Shown here: piece by piece, positions 8,034-15,361 of the stretch
How the letters are laid out: each line of letters opens with the position of its first letter
How positions within the stretch are numbered: position 1 is the first letter of the stretch
From: CAYGZL01 sp964354345
GTDB taxonomy: Bacteria; Chloroflexota; Anaerolineae; Anaerolineales; UBA4823
Direction of reading: 5' to 3'
Length of the DNA: 16,566 nt
NCBI GenBank assembly: GCA_964354345.1
Contig: CAYGZL010000034.1
Coordinates: 1 to 16,566, forward strand
The notes under the pieces: model-generated
Told to the model about the DNA's origin: nothing
Seen by the model: the letters and a program-made list of their open reading frames with translations, nothing else
Database searches by the model: none
Translations under genes and position numbers: made by a program

Positions 8034-9254
8034 ATGAAAACCGCGCTGGATGATTTAGCGATCTTTGGAGGAACGCCAGCTTTCAGAGAGCCGTTACATG
8101 TTGGCCGTCCAAATATTGGAAATCGCCAACACCTGTTCAACCGCTTAAATGATATTCTAGACCGGCGCTGGCTGACGAATAACGGTGTCTATGTGCAAGA
8201 GTTTGAACAGCGCGTCGCTGAGCTTCTTGGCGTCAAACATTGTATTGCGGTGTGTAATGCGACCGTCGGCCTGGAAATTGCCATCCGCGCCGCGGAATTA
8301 TCTGGTGAGGTGATCATCCCTTCCTTCACCTTTATTGCCACCGCTCATGCTCTGCAGTGGCAGGAGATAACGCCAGTCTTTTGTGATATTGATCCACAGA
8401 CTCACAACCTGGACCCTGAACAGGTTGAAAAACTTATCACGCCCCACACCCGCGGGATAATGGGCGTCCATGTATGGGGGCGACCTTGCGCTGTTGAACA
8501 ATTATCTGAAATAGCGGAGCGACACCATCTACGTCTGTTATTCGATGCAGCCCACGCATTCGCCTGTTCTTATCAAGATCGGATGATTGGCGGATACGGC
8601 GATGCTGAAGTGTTCAGTTTTCACGCGACGAAGTTTTTTAATACCTTTGAAGGCGGTGCGATTGTCACAAACAGTGATGCGTTAGCGGAAAAAGTACATT
8701 TGATGAAAAACTTTGGTTTCGCAGGTTATGATCGCGTCATTCACCTCGGCACGAACGGCAAGATGAGTGAAATATCAGCAGCCATGGGATTGACCTCCCT
8801 GGAGAGTATAAACGAGTTTATTCAGGTAAACTCTCGAAATTATCAGCAATACCGTAGCTTATTGCAATATACGCCTGGTATTCGCCTGATAACCTACAAT
8901 GAAAAGGAACGAAATAACTATCAATATATAATTCTGGAAGTTGACGAAGAACAATTTGGGGTCAACCGGAACGAGCTGCAAGAAATCTTGAAAGCAGAAA
9001 ATATTTTAGCGCGGCGATATTTTTATCCTGGCTGCCACCAAATGGAACCCTACCGATCCCGCTATCCACAAGCTGGATTGCACCTTCCCCAGACTGAGTG
9101 GTTGACCCAACGCGTCCTATCGCTGCCTACAGGCACTGCGGTGGGACCAAATGAGATCAACCTCATCTGCCAGATCATTCACTTCGTCAGGCAAAACTAC
9201 TTAGAACTCAAACAGCGTCTTCCAATAAATGCCACCCCTCTTGCCGGGTTTTGA
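8034..9254 (+). CDS. DegT/DnrJ/EryC1 aminotransferase, DesI-like (NDP-4-keto-6-deoxysugar 4-transaminase)
   Basis: A 406-residue PLP aminotransferase. The PLP lysine is K200 in FSFHATKFFNTFEGG, with D171 in FDAAHAF, and CNATVGLEI (74-82) forms the phosphate loop. The TKFFNTFEGGA segment, the HVWGRPC segment (146-152), GTNGKMSE and the PYFSPGCHQM-like ARRYFYPGCHQMEPYR end strongly resemble DesI-type dTDP-4-amino-4,6-dideoxyglucose transaminases (recognised from memory of the family). It should therefore aminate C4 of a 4-keto-6-deoxy sugar, the product expected from the LegB-like enzyme. A TTG-initiated frame opens at 7923, but that part lies inside the nucleotidyltransferase gene. ATG 8034, with GAGGAA at 8015-8020, gives the normal N-terminus. 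The last 47 bases overlap the convergent acyltransferase gene. Confidence 0.88.
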   Translation: MKTALDDLAIFGGTPAFREPLHVGRPNIGNRQHLFNRLNDILDRRWLTNNGVYVQEFEQRVAELLGVKHCIAVCNATVGLEIAIRAAELSGEVIIPSFTFIATAHALQWQEITPVFCDIDPQTHNLDPEQVEKLITPHTRGIMGVHVWGRPCAVEQLSEIAERHHLRLLFDAAHAFACSYQDRMIGGYGDAEVFSFHATKFFNTFEGGAIVTNSDALAEKVHLMKNFGFAGYDRVIHLGTNGKMSEISAAMGLTSLESINEFIQVNSRNYQQYRSLLQYTPGIRLITYNEKERNNYQYIILEVDEEQFGVNRNELQEILKAENILARRYFYPGCHQMEPYRSRYPQAGLHLPQTEWLTQRVLSLPTGTAVGPNEINLICQIIHFVRQNYLELKQRLPINATPLAGF

Positions 9255-9885
9255 TCACTTCAGCCGGAATGCCGACCGCAGTCGTATTGGCTGGAATATT
9301 TCTAATGACCGTACTTCCGGCGCCAATAATTGACCAATCCCCAAGCGTAATTTTTTCGATAACATTTGCACCCGTTCCAACAAATGCGCCTGTACCCAAA
9401 GTGACATTACCAGATATATTGACTCCCAGGGACAATGTAACAAAATCTTCCATTTTTACATCATGCCCGATAGTACTGCCCAGGTTTACCACCACATGGT
9501 TCCCGATCTGGATTTGGTTCATCAGCATACAACCGGTCGCTAACGCAACCCCATAGCCTAGATTGACCCGCCGAGATAAGACCGCGCTCGGATGAACGAT
9601 TGTAAAATAATGGCATCCGAGGGCATCTGCTCGTTTAATCAGGCGATAACGTTGATGAGAGGGCCCAACCCCACAAATGACAGCCACATCGTTCGTATGT
9701 TTTTCCAACCAATCAAATCCTCCAAGGATGGGTTTATCATCGATGATTGTGCCTGGCGATCCAAATTGGGGATCCACTATAAAGCCTAAGATCTCATATT
9801 GAGCTTTCTCCTGGTTACAGGCTTCAATAATATCGAGGATTTGTCTGCCTAAACCACCCGCCCCAATAATCACGACTGATTTCAT
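9208..9885 (-). CDS. NeuD/PglD-like sugar O/N-acyltransferase
   Basis: A 225-residue acyltransferase of the NeuD/PglD family. Residues 1-90 form a Rossmann-like sugar-nucleotide domain starting MKSVVIIGAGGLGR, followed by a left-handed beta-helix (about 95-210) with hexapeptide repeats. H141 in STIGHDVKMEDF is at the position of the catalytic base of PglD. The end GIPAEVIK is typical. It probably acetylates the 4-amino group made by the neighbouring DesI-like enzyme, as PglD does in bacillosamine synthesis (inference from context). ATG at 9885 is chosen over the ATG at 9903 because it gives the standard family N-terminus and has AAAGG ten bases upstream. It lies 52 bases downstream of the GNAT gene on the same strand. 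Its 3' end overlaps the convergent aminotransferase gene. Confidence 0.88.
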   Translation of the reverse strand: MKSVVIIGAGGLGRQILDIIEACNQEKAQYEILGFIVDPQFGSPGTIIDDKPILGGFDWLEKHTNDVAVICGVGPSHQRYRLIKRADALGCHYFTIVHPSAVLSRRVNLGYGVALATGCMLMNQIQIGNHVVVNLGSTIGHDVKMEDFVTLSLGVNISGNVTLGTGAFVGTGANVIEKITLGDWSIIGAGSTVIRNIPANTTAVGIPAEVIKTRQEGWHLLEDAV

Positions 9886-9937
9886 TGGTAAACGACCTTT
9901 CATTCTTACCCGTGGTAAATATGGCTGAAAATCCCTG

Positions 9938-10531
9938 CTAACACGAGATCCTCATCAATTCTTCCAGGTGTGCTTTTACAGAGGGCCATTCCGGAATGAT
10001 AATACTGTAATACACCGAATGGCGGATATAGCCATCCGCTAGAATCATGTGGTTTCTAAGAGTACCTTCTTTGACCGCACCAATTCGTTCCAACGCCCGT
10101 TGGGAGGGTTCATTGCGTAAATCGGTTTTAAATTGTACCCGAATCACGCCTAATACCTCAAAAGCATATTTCAACAGCAAGTATTTACACTCAGTATTTA
10201 CCGCAGTTCGCTGATAGGCGACCCCATACCAGGTGCCACCGATCTCCAAACCGCGATGTTGGGGGCGAATATCCATATATCGTGTGGCACCAATCGCCCG
10301 TCCACTCGCCAGGTGAATGACGGCAAAGGGTAAATCGGTGCCTTCTGCTTGATTCCGAAGAACATTTTTAACCCAATCCTGCATTTGCTCTTCAGTCCGG
10401 ATTAGATCATATACCATTAACCGCCAGATATTTTCATCCAACCCAACCTGGCATAAGTCTGCAACATGCGCCAGGGACAAGGGCTCCAGGCGAACCTCCT
10501 GGCCGGTTAAAGTTACAGGATGAATATTCAC
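9938..10531 (-). CDS. GNAT N-acetyltransferase, RimJ/RimL family
   Basis: A 197-residue GCN5-type acetyltransferase. After the opening VRLEPLSLAHVADL (13-26), the central strand carries GRAIGATRYMDI (78-88). EIGGTWYGVAYQRTAVNTECKYLLLKYAFE (96-125) is the acetyl-CoA binding region. FKTDLRNEPSQRALERIGAVKEGTLRNHMI (134-163) is the family signature. The substrate is unknown; relatives acetylate protein N-termini, amino sugars or small amines. The reading frame extends to a TTG at 10546, but the GTG at 10531 has GGAGG four bases upstream, whereas the TTG has none. It is the first gene of a two-gene unit with the NeuD-like acyltransferase, so a role in amino-sugar acylation is possible but not shown by the sequence. 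Confidence 0.85.
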   Translation of the reverse strand: MNIHPVTLTGQEVRLEPLSLAHVADLCQVGLDENIWRLMVYDLIRTEEQMQDWVKNVLRNQAEGTDLPFAVIHLASGRAIGATRYMDIRPQHRGLEIGGTWYGVAYQRTAVNTECKYLLLKYAFEVLGVIRVQFKTDLRNEPSQRALERIGAVKEGTLRNHMILADGYIRHSVYYSIIIPEWPSVKAHLEELMRISC

Positions 10532-10535
10532 GATG

Positions 10536-10540
10536 CCTCC
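10536..10540 (-). promoter_or_regulatory. Shine-Dalgarno site for the GNAT gene
   Basis: On the minus strand, GGAGG precedes the GTG at 10531 by four bases. The spacing is a little short, but the match is strong, and the only alternative start, TTG at 10546, has no such site. Confidence 0.5.
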
Positions 10541-10570
10541 AGACAACCGGTTGAGACAAGATCGAGTTGG

Positions 10571-10576
10571 ATCATA
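10571..10576 (-). promoter_or_regulatory. Weak candidate -10 element for the GNAT/acyltransferase unit
   Basis: On the minus strand TATGAT lies about 40 bases before the GNAT GTG start. No good -35 hexamer is seen 16-18 bases further upstream, so this is only a possible promoter. Confidence 0.25.
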
Positions 10577-10625
10577 TCAGGAAAATATAAACTCTGGAAG
10601 CGTCACCCGGAGAATCGGGCATGGA

Positions 10626-10654
10626 TTGACTTTTCATCTCTTTACACTTATTAT
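10626..10654 (+). promoter_or_regulatory. Sigma70-type promoter of gyrA
   Basis: TTGACT (10626-10631) and TATTAT (10649-10654) are separated by exactly 17 bases, each matching five of six consensus positions. Transcription would start near 10661, leaving a leader of about 38 bases before the gyrA ATG. The site sits in the 167-base region between the divergent GNAT and gyrA genes. Confidence 0.6.
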
Positions 10655-10688
10655 TATTCCGCACAAACGATCTAAGATAAATGCCAGT

Positions 10689-10692
10689 GGAG
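10689..10692 (+). promoter_or_regulatory. Shine-Dalgarno site deciding the gyrA start
   Basis: GGAG lies six bases before the ATG at 10699 and supports it over the upstream in-frame ATG at 10681. A third ATG at 10711 has GGAAG at 10701-10705 and remains possible. Confidence 0.5.
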
Positions 10693-10698
10693 AATATT

Positions 10699-13182
10699 AT
10701 GGAAGTTGGTATGGTGCAAAAAATTGATATCAACGACGAGATGCAACAATCGTATCTCGATTATGCCATGAGTGTCATTGTGGCGCGCGCTCTCCCGGAT
10801 GCCAGAGATGGATTAAAACCTGTACACCGGCGGATTCTCTATGCCATGTACGACATGGGTTTACGCCCGGATACACCCTATAAAAAATCAGCCCGGATTG
10901 TCGGTGAAGTGTTGGGAAAATACCATCCGCACGGAGATGTCGCTGTATACGAGGCGATGGCTCGACTGGCACAGGATTTTTCTACCCGCTATTTGTTAGT
11001 CGATGGACAAGGGAATTTCGGAAGTGTTGATGGCGACCCCCCGGCAGCGATGCGCTACACGGAGGCGCGTCTAACCTTACCGGCAATCCAGATGTTGGCA
11101 GATATCCAGAAAAATACGGTAAATTTTGAGGCCAACTTCGATGGCACTCTTACAGAACCGGTTGTGCTGCCCGCCGCGCTACCGAATTTGTTGGTCAATG
11201 GCGCCACCGGGATAGCCGTTGGTATGGCAACCAGCATTCCACCGCACAATCTTGGAGAGGTTGTTGATGCCTGCCATTTTCTCCTGGCCAATTGGGAGAA
11301 ATTGGATGATATGTCGATTGAGGATTTAATGAAATTTGTCCTGGGACCCGATTTCCCTACGGGTGGCATCATCCTGCAAGATGAAAACGGCGACGGTCTG
11401 ATTGGCGCCTATAGCACCGGGCGCGGTCGGGTCACGGTCCGCGCCAGCACTCACTTAGAAGAAATGGAACGCGGGCGAAACCGGATTATCGTTAACGAAT
11501 TACCCTACATGGTCAATAAATCTGCCCTGATCGAACGGATTGCCAGCCTGGTGCGGGGAGGTCGCCTGGAAGGCATCGCCGATCTGCGCGATGAATCGGA
11601 TCGCCACGGTATGCGCATCGTGATCGAACTGACCAAGACAGCTGATCCAGAGGCCGTTTTACGGGAGCTTTTTAATAACACCCCGATGCAATCAACATTC
11701 AGCATCATCATCCTGGCTCTGGTGGACGGAGAACCACGCATGCTGAGTCTGAAACAAGCGCTGCGGATTTACCTGGAACACCGCCTGGAGGTCATTCGGC
11801 GCAGGAGTGAATACGATCTAGAAAAGGCTCGCCAACGGGCGCATATCCTGGATGGTTTACGCATCGCATTAAAAAATTTAGATGAGATCATCGCCCTGAT
11901 ACGCAAAGCCCCGGATGCGGATATTGCTAAAGAACGGCTAATGAAGAAATATACCCTCAGCGAGGCTCAGGCGCTGGCCATCCTGGATATGCCTCTTCGC
12001 CGGTTGGCGGCCCTGGAACGTCAGAAGATAGAAGATGAATACAAAGAATTAAAAACCCGGATCAAGGAACTGGAAGGCTTACTCAGTTCGCCCAGGAAAC
12101 TCCGCCAGCTCGTAGATCAGGAGCTCCAGGCTTTGAAAGAAGCTTATGCAGATCGCCGGCGTACCCATATCGTTCGCCTCAAAGGCGGACAACCATTGGT
12201 AACGAGGCTCACAGTAACTGATCTGGCACCCGAGAAACTAACCTGGATCTCAATAACTACGGATGGGCTTATCTCACGCTCCCTGGGAGACAAGGCGCCC
12301 CGTTTGAGCGGAAAGAACGCACCATATTGGCTCTTACAATCTAATACCCGAGATACGCTATATATCGTTACCGATAAAGGTGAGGCTGCCGCTTTTCCAG
12401 TCCATGTTATTACAGAAACCGATCAACCGGACTTAGGAAACCTTATTTATAAAGTGTCACCTCTAAAAGAAGGCCAATCTCCGGCTACCATTTTTGCTTT
12501 GCCGCCGCGCGGTCGTAATCAGGACAGCGCACAAGATGCCTGGCTGGATAAATGGTATGTCATGACGATAACCCGCCAGGGGATGATCAAGAAATCGGCT
12601 TTGAGGGATTTACCCGGACCGTCCGCCAGTACTTTTACGCTGGTCAAGGTTAATGAGACCGATCAAATGGCCTGGCTATACCTGAGCAGTGGTCAAGATG
12701 ACCTCTTGATGATAACCCGTCGTGGCATGGGGATCCGTTTTAACGAAGCTGAAGTCCGCCCGATGGGACTGGTTGCGACTGGAGTGATGGGCATTAAATT
12801 GGAAACGGGCGACGAAGTAGCAGGAATTGAACTGCTTAACCAGGCCGGGGATATCTTCCTGTTAGCCTCCGATGGTAGCGCTAAGCGGGTCCCACCGGCT
12901 CAATTCTCTAAACAAGCGCGCTATGGAATGGGTTTACAAGCCTGGAAACTACCGGTTAAAGTGCAAGTCGTTGGGATATTGCTGGGACGCGGGACACGCC
13001 GCGCCATCATCCACCTCGATAAGCTTGCTCCCAAATCCATCCGCCTGGATGAAGCGCCTTTATTGAACCGGACTCAACGCGGTCAGGTGATTCAGGAAGT
13101 AAAAGTTGGCGATCGAATCACCGGATTGACCGCCCCGATCGAACTCCCACGCGGTATTTATGACAAAGTGAAGAAAGTGTAG
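10699..13182 (+). CDS. gyrA: Type IIA DNA topoisomerase subunit A (GyrA/ParC family)
   Basis: The 827-residue breakage-reunion subunit of a type IIA topoisomerase, working with a GyrB/ParE subunit not in this window. The opening MEVGMVQKIDI and the core SYLDYAMSVIVARALPDARDG are typical of GyrA. The active-site tyrosine is Y120 in AAMRYTEAR, and GQGNFGSVDGDPPA precedes it. In the quinolone region HGDVAVYEA, Val81 aligns with E. coli Ser83 and Glu85 with Asp87. A coiled-coil tower segment lies around residues 365-460. The C-terminal beta-pinwheel has recognisable blades (for example GMGIRFNEAEVRPMG), but where the GyrA box QRRGGxG is expected the sequence is PRLSGKN. GyrA is preferred for overall resemblance and length; a ParC-like role cannot be excluded. 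Three stops (TAG TGA TAA) follow in frame. Confidence 0.9.
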   Translation: MEVGMVQKIDINDEMQQSYLDYAMSVIVARALPDARDGLKPVHRRILYAMYDMGLRPDTPYKKSARIVGEVLGKYHPHGDVAVYEAMARLAQDFSTRYLLVDGQGNFGSVDGDPPAAMRYTEARLTLPAIQMLADIQKNTVNFEANFDGTLTEPVVLPAALPNLLVNGATGIAVGMATSIPPHNLGEVVDACHFLLANWEKLDDMSIEDLMKFVLGPDFPTGGIILQDENGDGLIGAYSTGRGRVTVRASTHLEEMERGRNRIIVNELPYMVNKSALIERIASLVRGGRLEGIADLRDESDRHGMRIVIELTKTADPEAVLRELFNNTPMQSTFSIIILALVDGEPRMLSLKQALRIYLEHRLEVIRRRSEYDLEKARQRAHILDGLRIALKNLDEIIALIRKAPDADIAKERLMKKYTLSEAQALAILDMPLRRLAALERQKIEDEYKELKTRIKELEGLLSSPRKLRQLVDQELQALKEAYADRRRTHIVRLKGGQPLVTRLTVTDLAPEKLTWISITTDGLISRSLGDKAPRLSGKNAPYWLLQSNTRDTLYIVTDKGEAAAFPVHVITETDQPDLGNLIYKVSPLKEGQSPATIFALPPRGRNQDSAQDAWLDKWYVMTITRQGMIKKSALRDLPGPSASTFTLVKVNETDQMAWLYLSSGQDDLLMITRRGMGIRFNEAEVRPMGLVATGVMGIKLETGDEVAGIELLNQAGDIFLLASDGSAKRVPPAQFSKQARYGMGLQAWKLPVKVQVVGILLGRGTRRAIIHLDKLAPKSIRLDEAPLLNRTQRGQVIQEVKVGDRITGLTAPIELPRGIYDKVKKV

Positions 13183-14255
13183 TGATAAGCAATCTTACCC
13201 TCCGCCAGGCCTAACGTATCGCTGCCATTCTGGACATGCCGCTTGGTCGCATCTGCCGTCCAGCTCAAATAACGGGAATTGCCGCCACTATTGAAACTCG
13301 CCAGTTTAAACTTAGCTTCGGGTAGAACCTGGCTAAAAAAAGAACTATACCAATCTCGGATCGCTTTTGGACCGGCGATCGTTTGTTTGGCATCGACATG
13401 AACCGCCAGGGGATGGTACAAATTCATCACCTGGTCCAGGTCATGAGTGTTCAATGCGTCAATATACTGTTGAACAATATCTTTCGTCGCGGAAGTGCCT
13501 GGCCAGTCGTAACTACCGATCAACTTCCACACATCCGGTAAATAAAACCGTGTATTCGCCCATTCCCAAAAATTCACTGCTTCTAATTTTAAGGTCAGTG
13601 CCGCATCCAAGAAATCATCTACCTCAGCGGATGCTGCCATCCATTTACCTTCTTTAAAAGCAGCTCCGGTCGGGATAATCGGGCGGGAGGGAGTCATCGC
13701 CTGATATTCCTGGACGGAGCGCTTTAACTGGTCCCCCGCATTATGGGCCTGGAGCCAATAGACCTGCGGCATGACAAGATCACACTTCGCTAAAAAATCC
13801 TTCCAGGGCAACTGGGGATGGTAAGAGGGATAACGGTATGAACTTAAAGCGATTGGAGTGGCGGGTAATCCGACTCGTAACGCGGACATAAAGGTCCGCG
13901 CAGCTCTATACTTCCCTGGCGCCTTATACTCAGACTCGGCATCAATTACATAGCCATCCAGGTTTAAGGTTTTAACGCGTTCGATCGCCTTGCTGGCCTC
14001 TCGAGCAGGATCTTCGCCATAAACATAGTGCCAACCCCAGACCTGAATATTACGCGCTTTCAAGGCCTGGGCTAAAGGTGGTACGTAATCTTGCTGAGTC
14101 TTCGCATCCACGTTTGAACTGATCACCCCATTCGCAATTTTTACCAGAATATGAGTCAGGTTGGCTTGCACTGCCAGGTCAGCAATTGTGTTAATGTTGC
14201 CCTGTTCACAATCTGGTATCCGCCAGATAAAATAACCTTTACCAGTGAGAGCCAT
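13158..14255 (-). CDS. TIM-barrel glycoside-hydrolase-like protein with C-terminal SnoaL/NTF2-like domain
   Basis: A 365-residue two-domain protein. Residues 1-250 look like a TIM barrel of the lysozyme/glycoside-hydrolase kind: GYFIWRI at the start, then VWGWHYVYG (72-80), DGYVIDAESEYK (100-111) with acidic residues D105, E107 and E109 on a strand end, MPQVYW (162-167), and AVNFWEWA (226-233). Residues 258-365 form a SnoaL/NTF2-like cone fold, beginning DIVQQYIDALNTHDLDQVMNLY. Neither catalytic activity nor ligand is established, and I do not recognise a named family for the first domain. There is no signal peptide, which is odd for a wall hydrolase. The start has GGAGG ten bases upstream and lies 18 bases after the LCP gene, so it closes the envelope operon. 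Its 3' end overlaps the convergent gyrA gene by 25 bases. Confidence 0.8.
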   Translation of the reverse strand: MALTGKGYFIWRIPDCEQGNINTIADLAVQANLTHILVKIANGVISSNVDAKTQQDYVPPLAQALKARNIQVWGWHYVYGEDPAREASKAIERVKTLNLDGYVIDAESEYKAPGKYRAARTFMSALRVGLPATPIALSSYRYPSYHPQLPWKDFLAKCDLVMPQVYWLQAHNAGDQLKRSVQEYQAMTPSRPIIPTGAAFKEGKWMAASAEVDDFLDAALTLKLEAVNFWEWANTRFYLPDVWKLIGSYDWPGTSATKDIVQQYIDALNTHDLDQVMNLYHPLAVHVDAKQTIAGPKAIRDWYSSFFSQVLPEAKFKLASFNSGGNSRYLSWTADATKRHVQNGSDTLGLAEGKIAYHYTFFTLS

Positions 14256-14273
14256 TAAGAGGGAGCCTCCAGA

Positions 14274-15326
14274 TCAGGGTAAGTTTTGAGATTTATGAAT
14301 GACCTTTTGTACAGCTTCCGGAACGGGGACAAGTACCATCGCTCCTGCTGGAGTCATCCAGTCATATACTTGCTGCGGACCAATATAGTATTGATGAATT
14401 CTTGAACGATCATCCGCCACCTTGATCGCGATCGGGATTAAAGTAAGTAAGTCCGTAAAGCCAAGATCGGTTGTTACGGCATCTTTATAAAAGGCATAGA
14501 ATTCTGGGAAACGCTTAATGGCATCTAGCGAAAGTAACTGGTCGAATAATGCCTGGAGTACATCTTGCTGGCGATGAGTGCGATAAAAATCATTCGTCGT
14601 CTTGCGAGAGCGGACATACCATAATACTGTGTCCGCATCCATGTGAATCTTACCAGTCGGAATAGTCACATAATATCCATCGCGATAGTCAGACAGAGGT
14701 TTACTTACCTGCACATCCAAACCACCCAGGTTGTCAACCAACCGCTTGAAAGAGGAAAAATTAATCAAAACATAATAATCAGGGGTAACGCCAAAGTTTT
14801 GGCCGAATGTTTTCGCCAGTAGGTCAAACCCACCGGTTTGAAATGCTGTGTTAATCCGCTCCTGACCATAATTGGGGATACTGACATACAAATCACGTGG
14901 GAACGAAGTTAAGTTGACTGTTCCAAGATCATTATTGATGGTAGCAAGTACGATCGTATCAGTTCGAAACATAGAATCCCAGGGGCGCTGATCTGAACCC
15001 AGTAAAAGAATGTTGATCTGACCGGATTGCTGTAGCAGTTCAGGGCTGACCGCGGCACGTTCCAAGACCGTCGGCAGTGTTGGCGTCGGTGGTATTTCAG
15101 TTGCTGTCGGTAAAGGGGTGCCAGTTATCGTGTAAATAGCCGTAGGTGAAAGAGGCTGAAATGGCGTCGGAGTAGGCGTTGCATCCTGGGGAATAGGATA
15201 TGCGCTCGAACGATTTTCGATTGATTGCGGGTTAGATGCCTGGATCCCAGTCATTCCTGCTAGGGTACAACCATGCAATAAGGTAACCAGGATAATCAGC
15301 AGAATAAACTTTCGATAATAAACCAT
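14274..15326 (-). CDS. LytR-CpsA-Psr (LCP) family lipoprotein
   Basis: A 350-residue LCP protein. Known members transfer polyprenyl-linked glycopolymers (teichoic acids, capsule, arabinogalactan) onto peptidoglycan outside the membrane. Residues 1-20 are a hydrophobic signal ending in LLHGC, a plausible lipobox with C20 as the lipidated residue, though His at -2 is unusual. A Pro/Thr-rich linker follows (50-85). The LCP domain spans about 103-285: LLLGSDQRPWDSMFRTDT (R121, D123), SFPRDLYVSI (R144, D145), R157 in ERINTAF, and VRSRKTTNDFYRTHRQQ (R239, R241, R249, R252), which are the conserved phosphate- and metal-binding residues. The start has GGAAGG 17 bases upstream, which is far, and no better start exists because an in-frame stop lies just before it. 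It probably anchors a wall glycopolymer, possibly the glycan whose precursors are made at 1-9885 (inference). Confidence 0.9.
   Translation of the reverse strand: MVYYRKFILLIILVTLLHGCTLAGMTGIQASNPQSIENRSSAYPIPQDATPTPTPFQPLSPTAIYTITGTPLPTATEIPPTPTLPTVLERAAVSPELLQQSGQINILLLGSDQRPWDSMFRTDTIVLATINNDLGTVNLTSFPRDLYVSIPNYGQERINTAFQTGGFDLLAKTFGQNFGVTPDYYVLINFSSFKRLVDNLGGLDVQVSKPLSDYRDGYYVTIPTGKIHMDADTVLWYVRSRKTTNDFYRTHRQQDVLQALFDQLLSLDAIKRFPEFYAFYKDAVTTDLGFTDLLTLIPIAIKVADDRSRIHQYYIGPQQVYDWMTPAGAMVLVPVPEAVQKVIHKSQNLP
15072..15179 (-). repeat. Thr/Pro-rich linker in the LCP lipoprotein
   Basis: Low-complexity coding segment for TPTPTP-like residues 50-85, a flexible spacer between the lipid anchor and the catalytic LCP domain. 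It is not a precise tandem repeat at the DNA level. Confidence 0.5.
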
Positions 15327-15361
15327 TGCAATAACAATCTATTCCTTCCCATCCAGCCTTC

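Noticed and set aside
9251..9556. A 101-codon plus-strand open frame after the aminotransferase
   Set aside because: It lies entirely antisense to the beta-helix part of the NeuD/PglD-like gene, has no ribosome site and matches no family.
10544..10553. Perfect 10-base palindrome CAACCGGTTG near the GNAT start
   Set aside because: Palindromes of this length are expected by chance several times in a window of this size, and no second copy or known operator match is seen.
10606..10619. Small hairpin CCCG-GAGAAT-CGGG in the divergent region
   Set aside because: The stem is only four base pairs and no T-tract follows, so it is not a convincing terminator.
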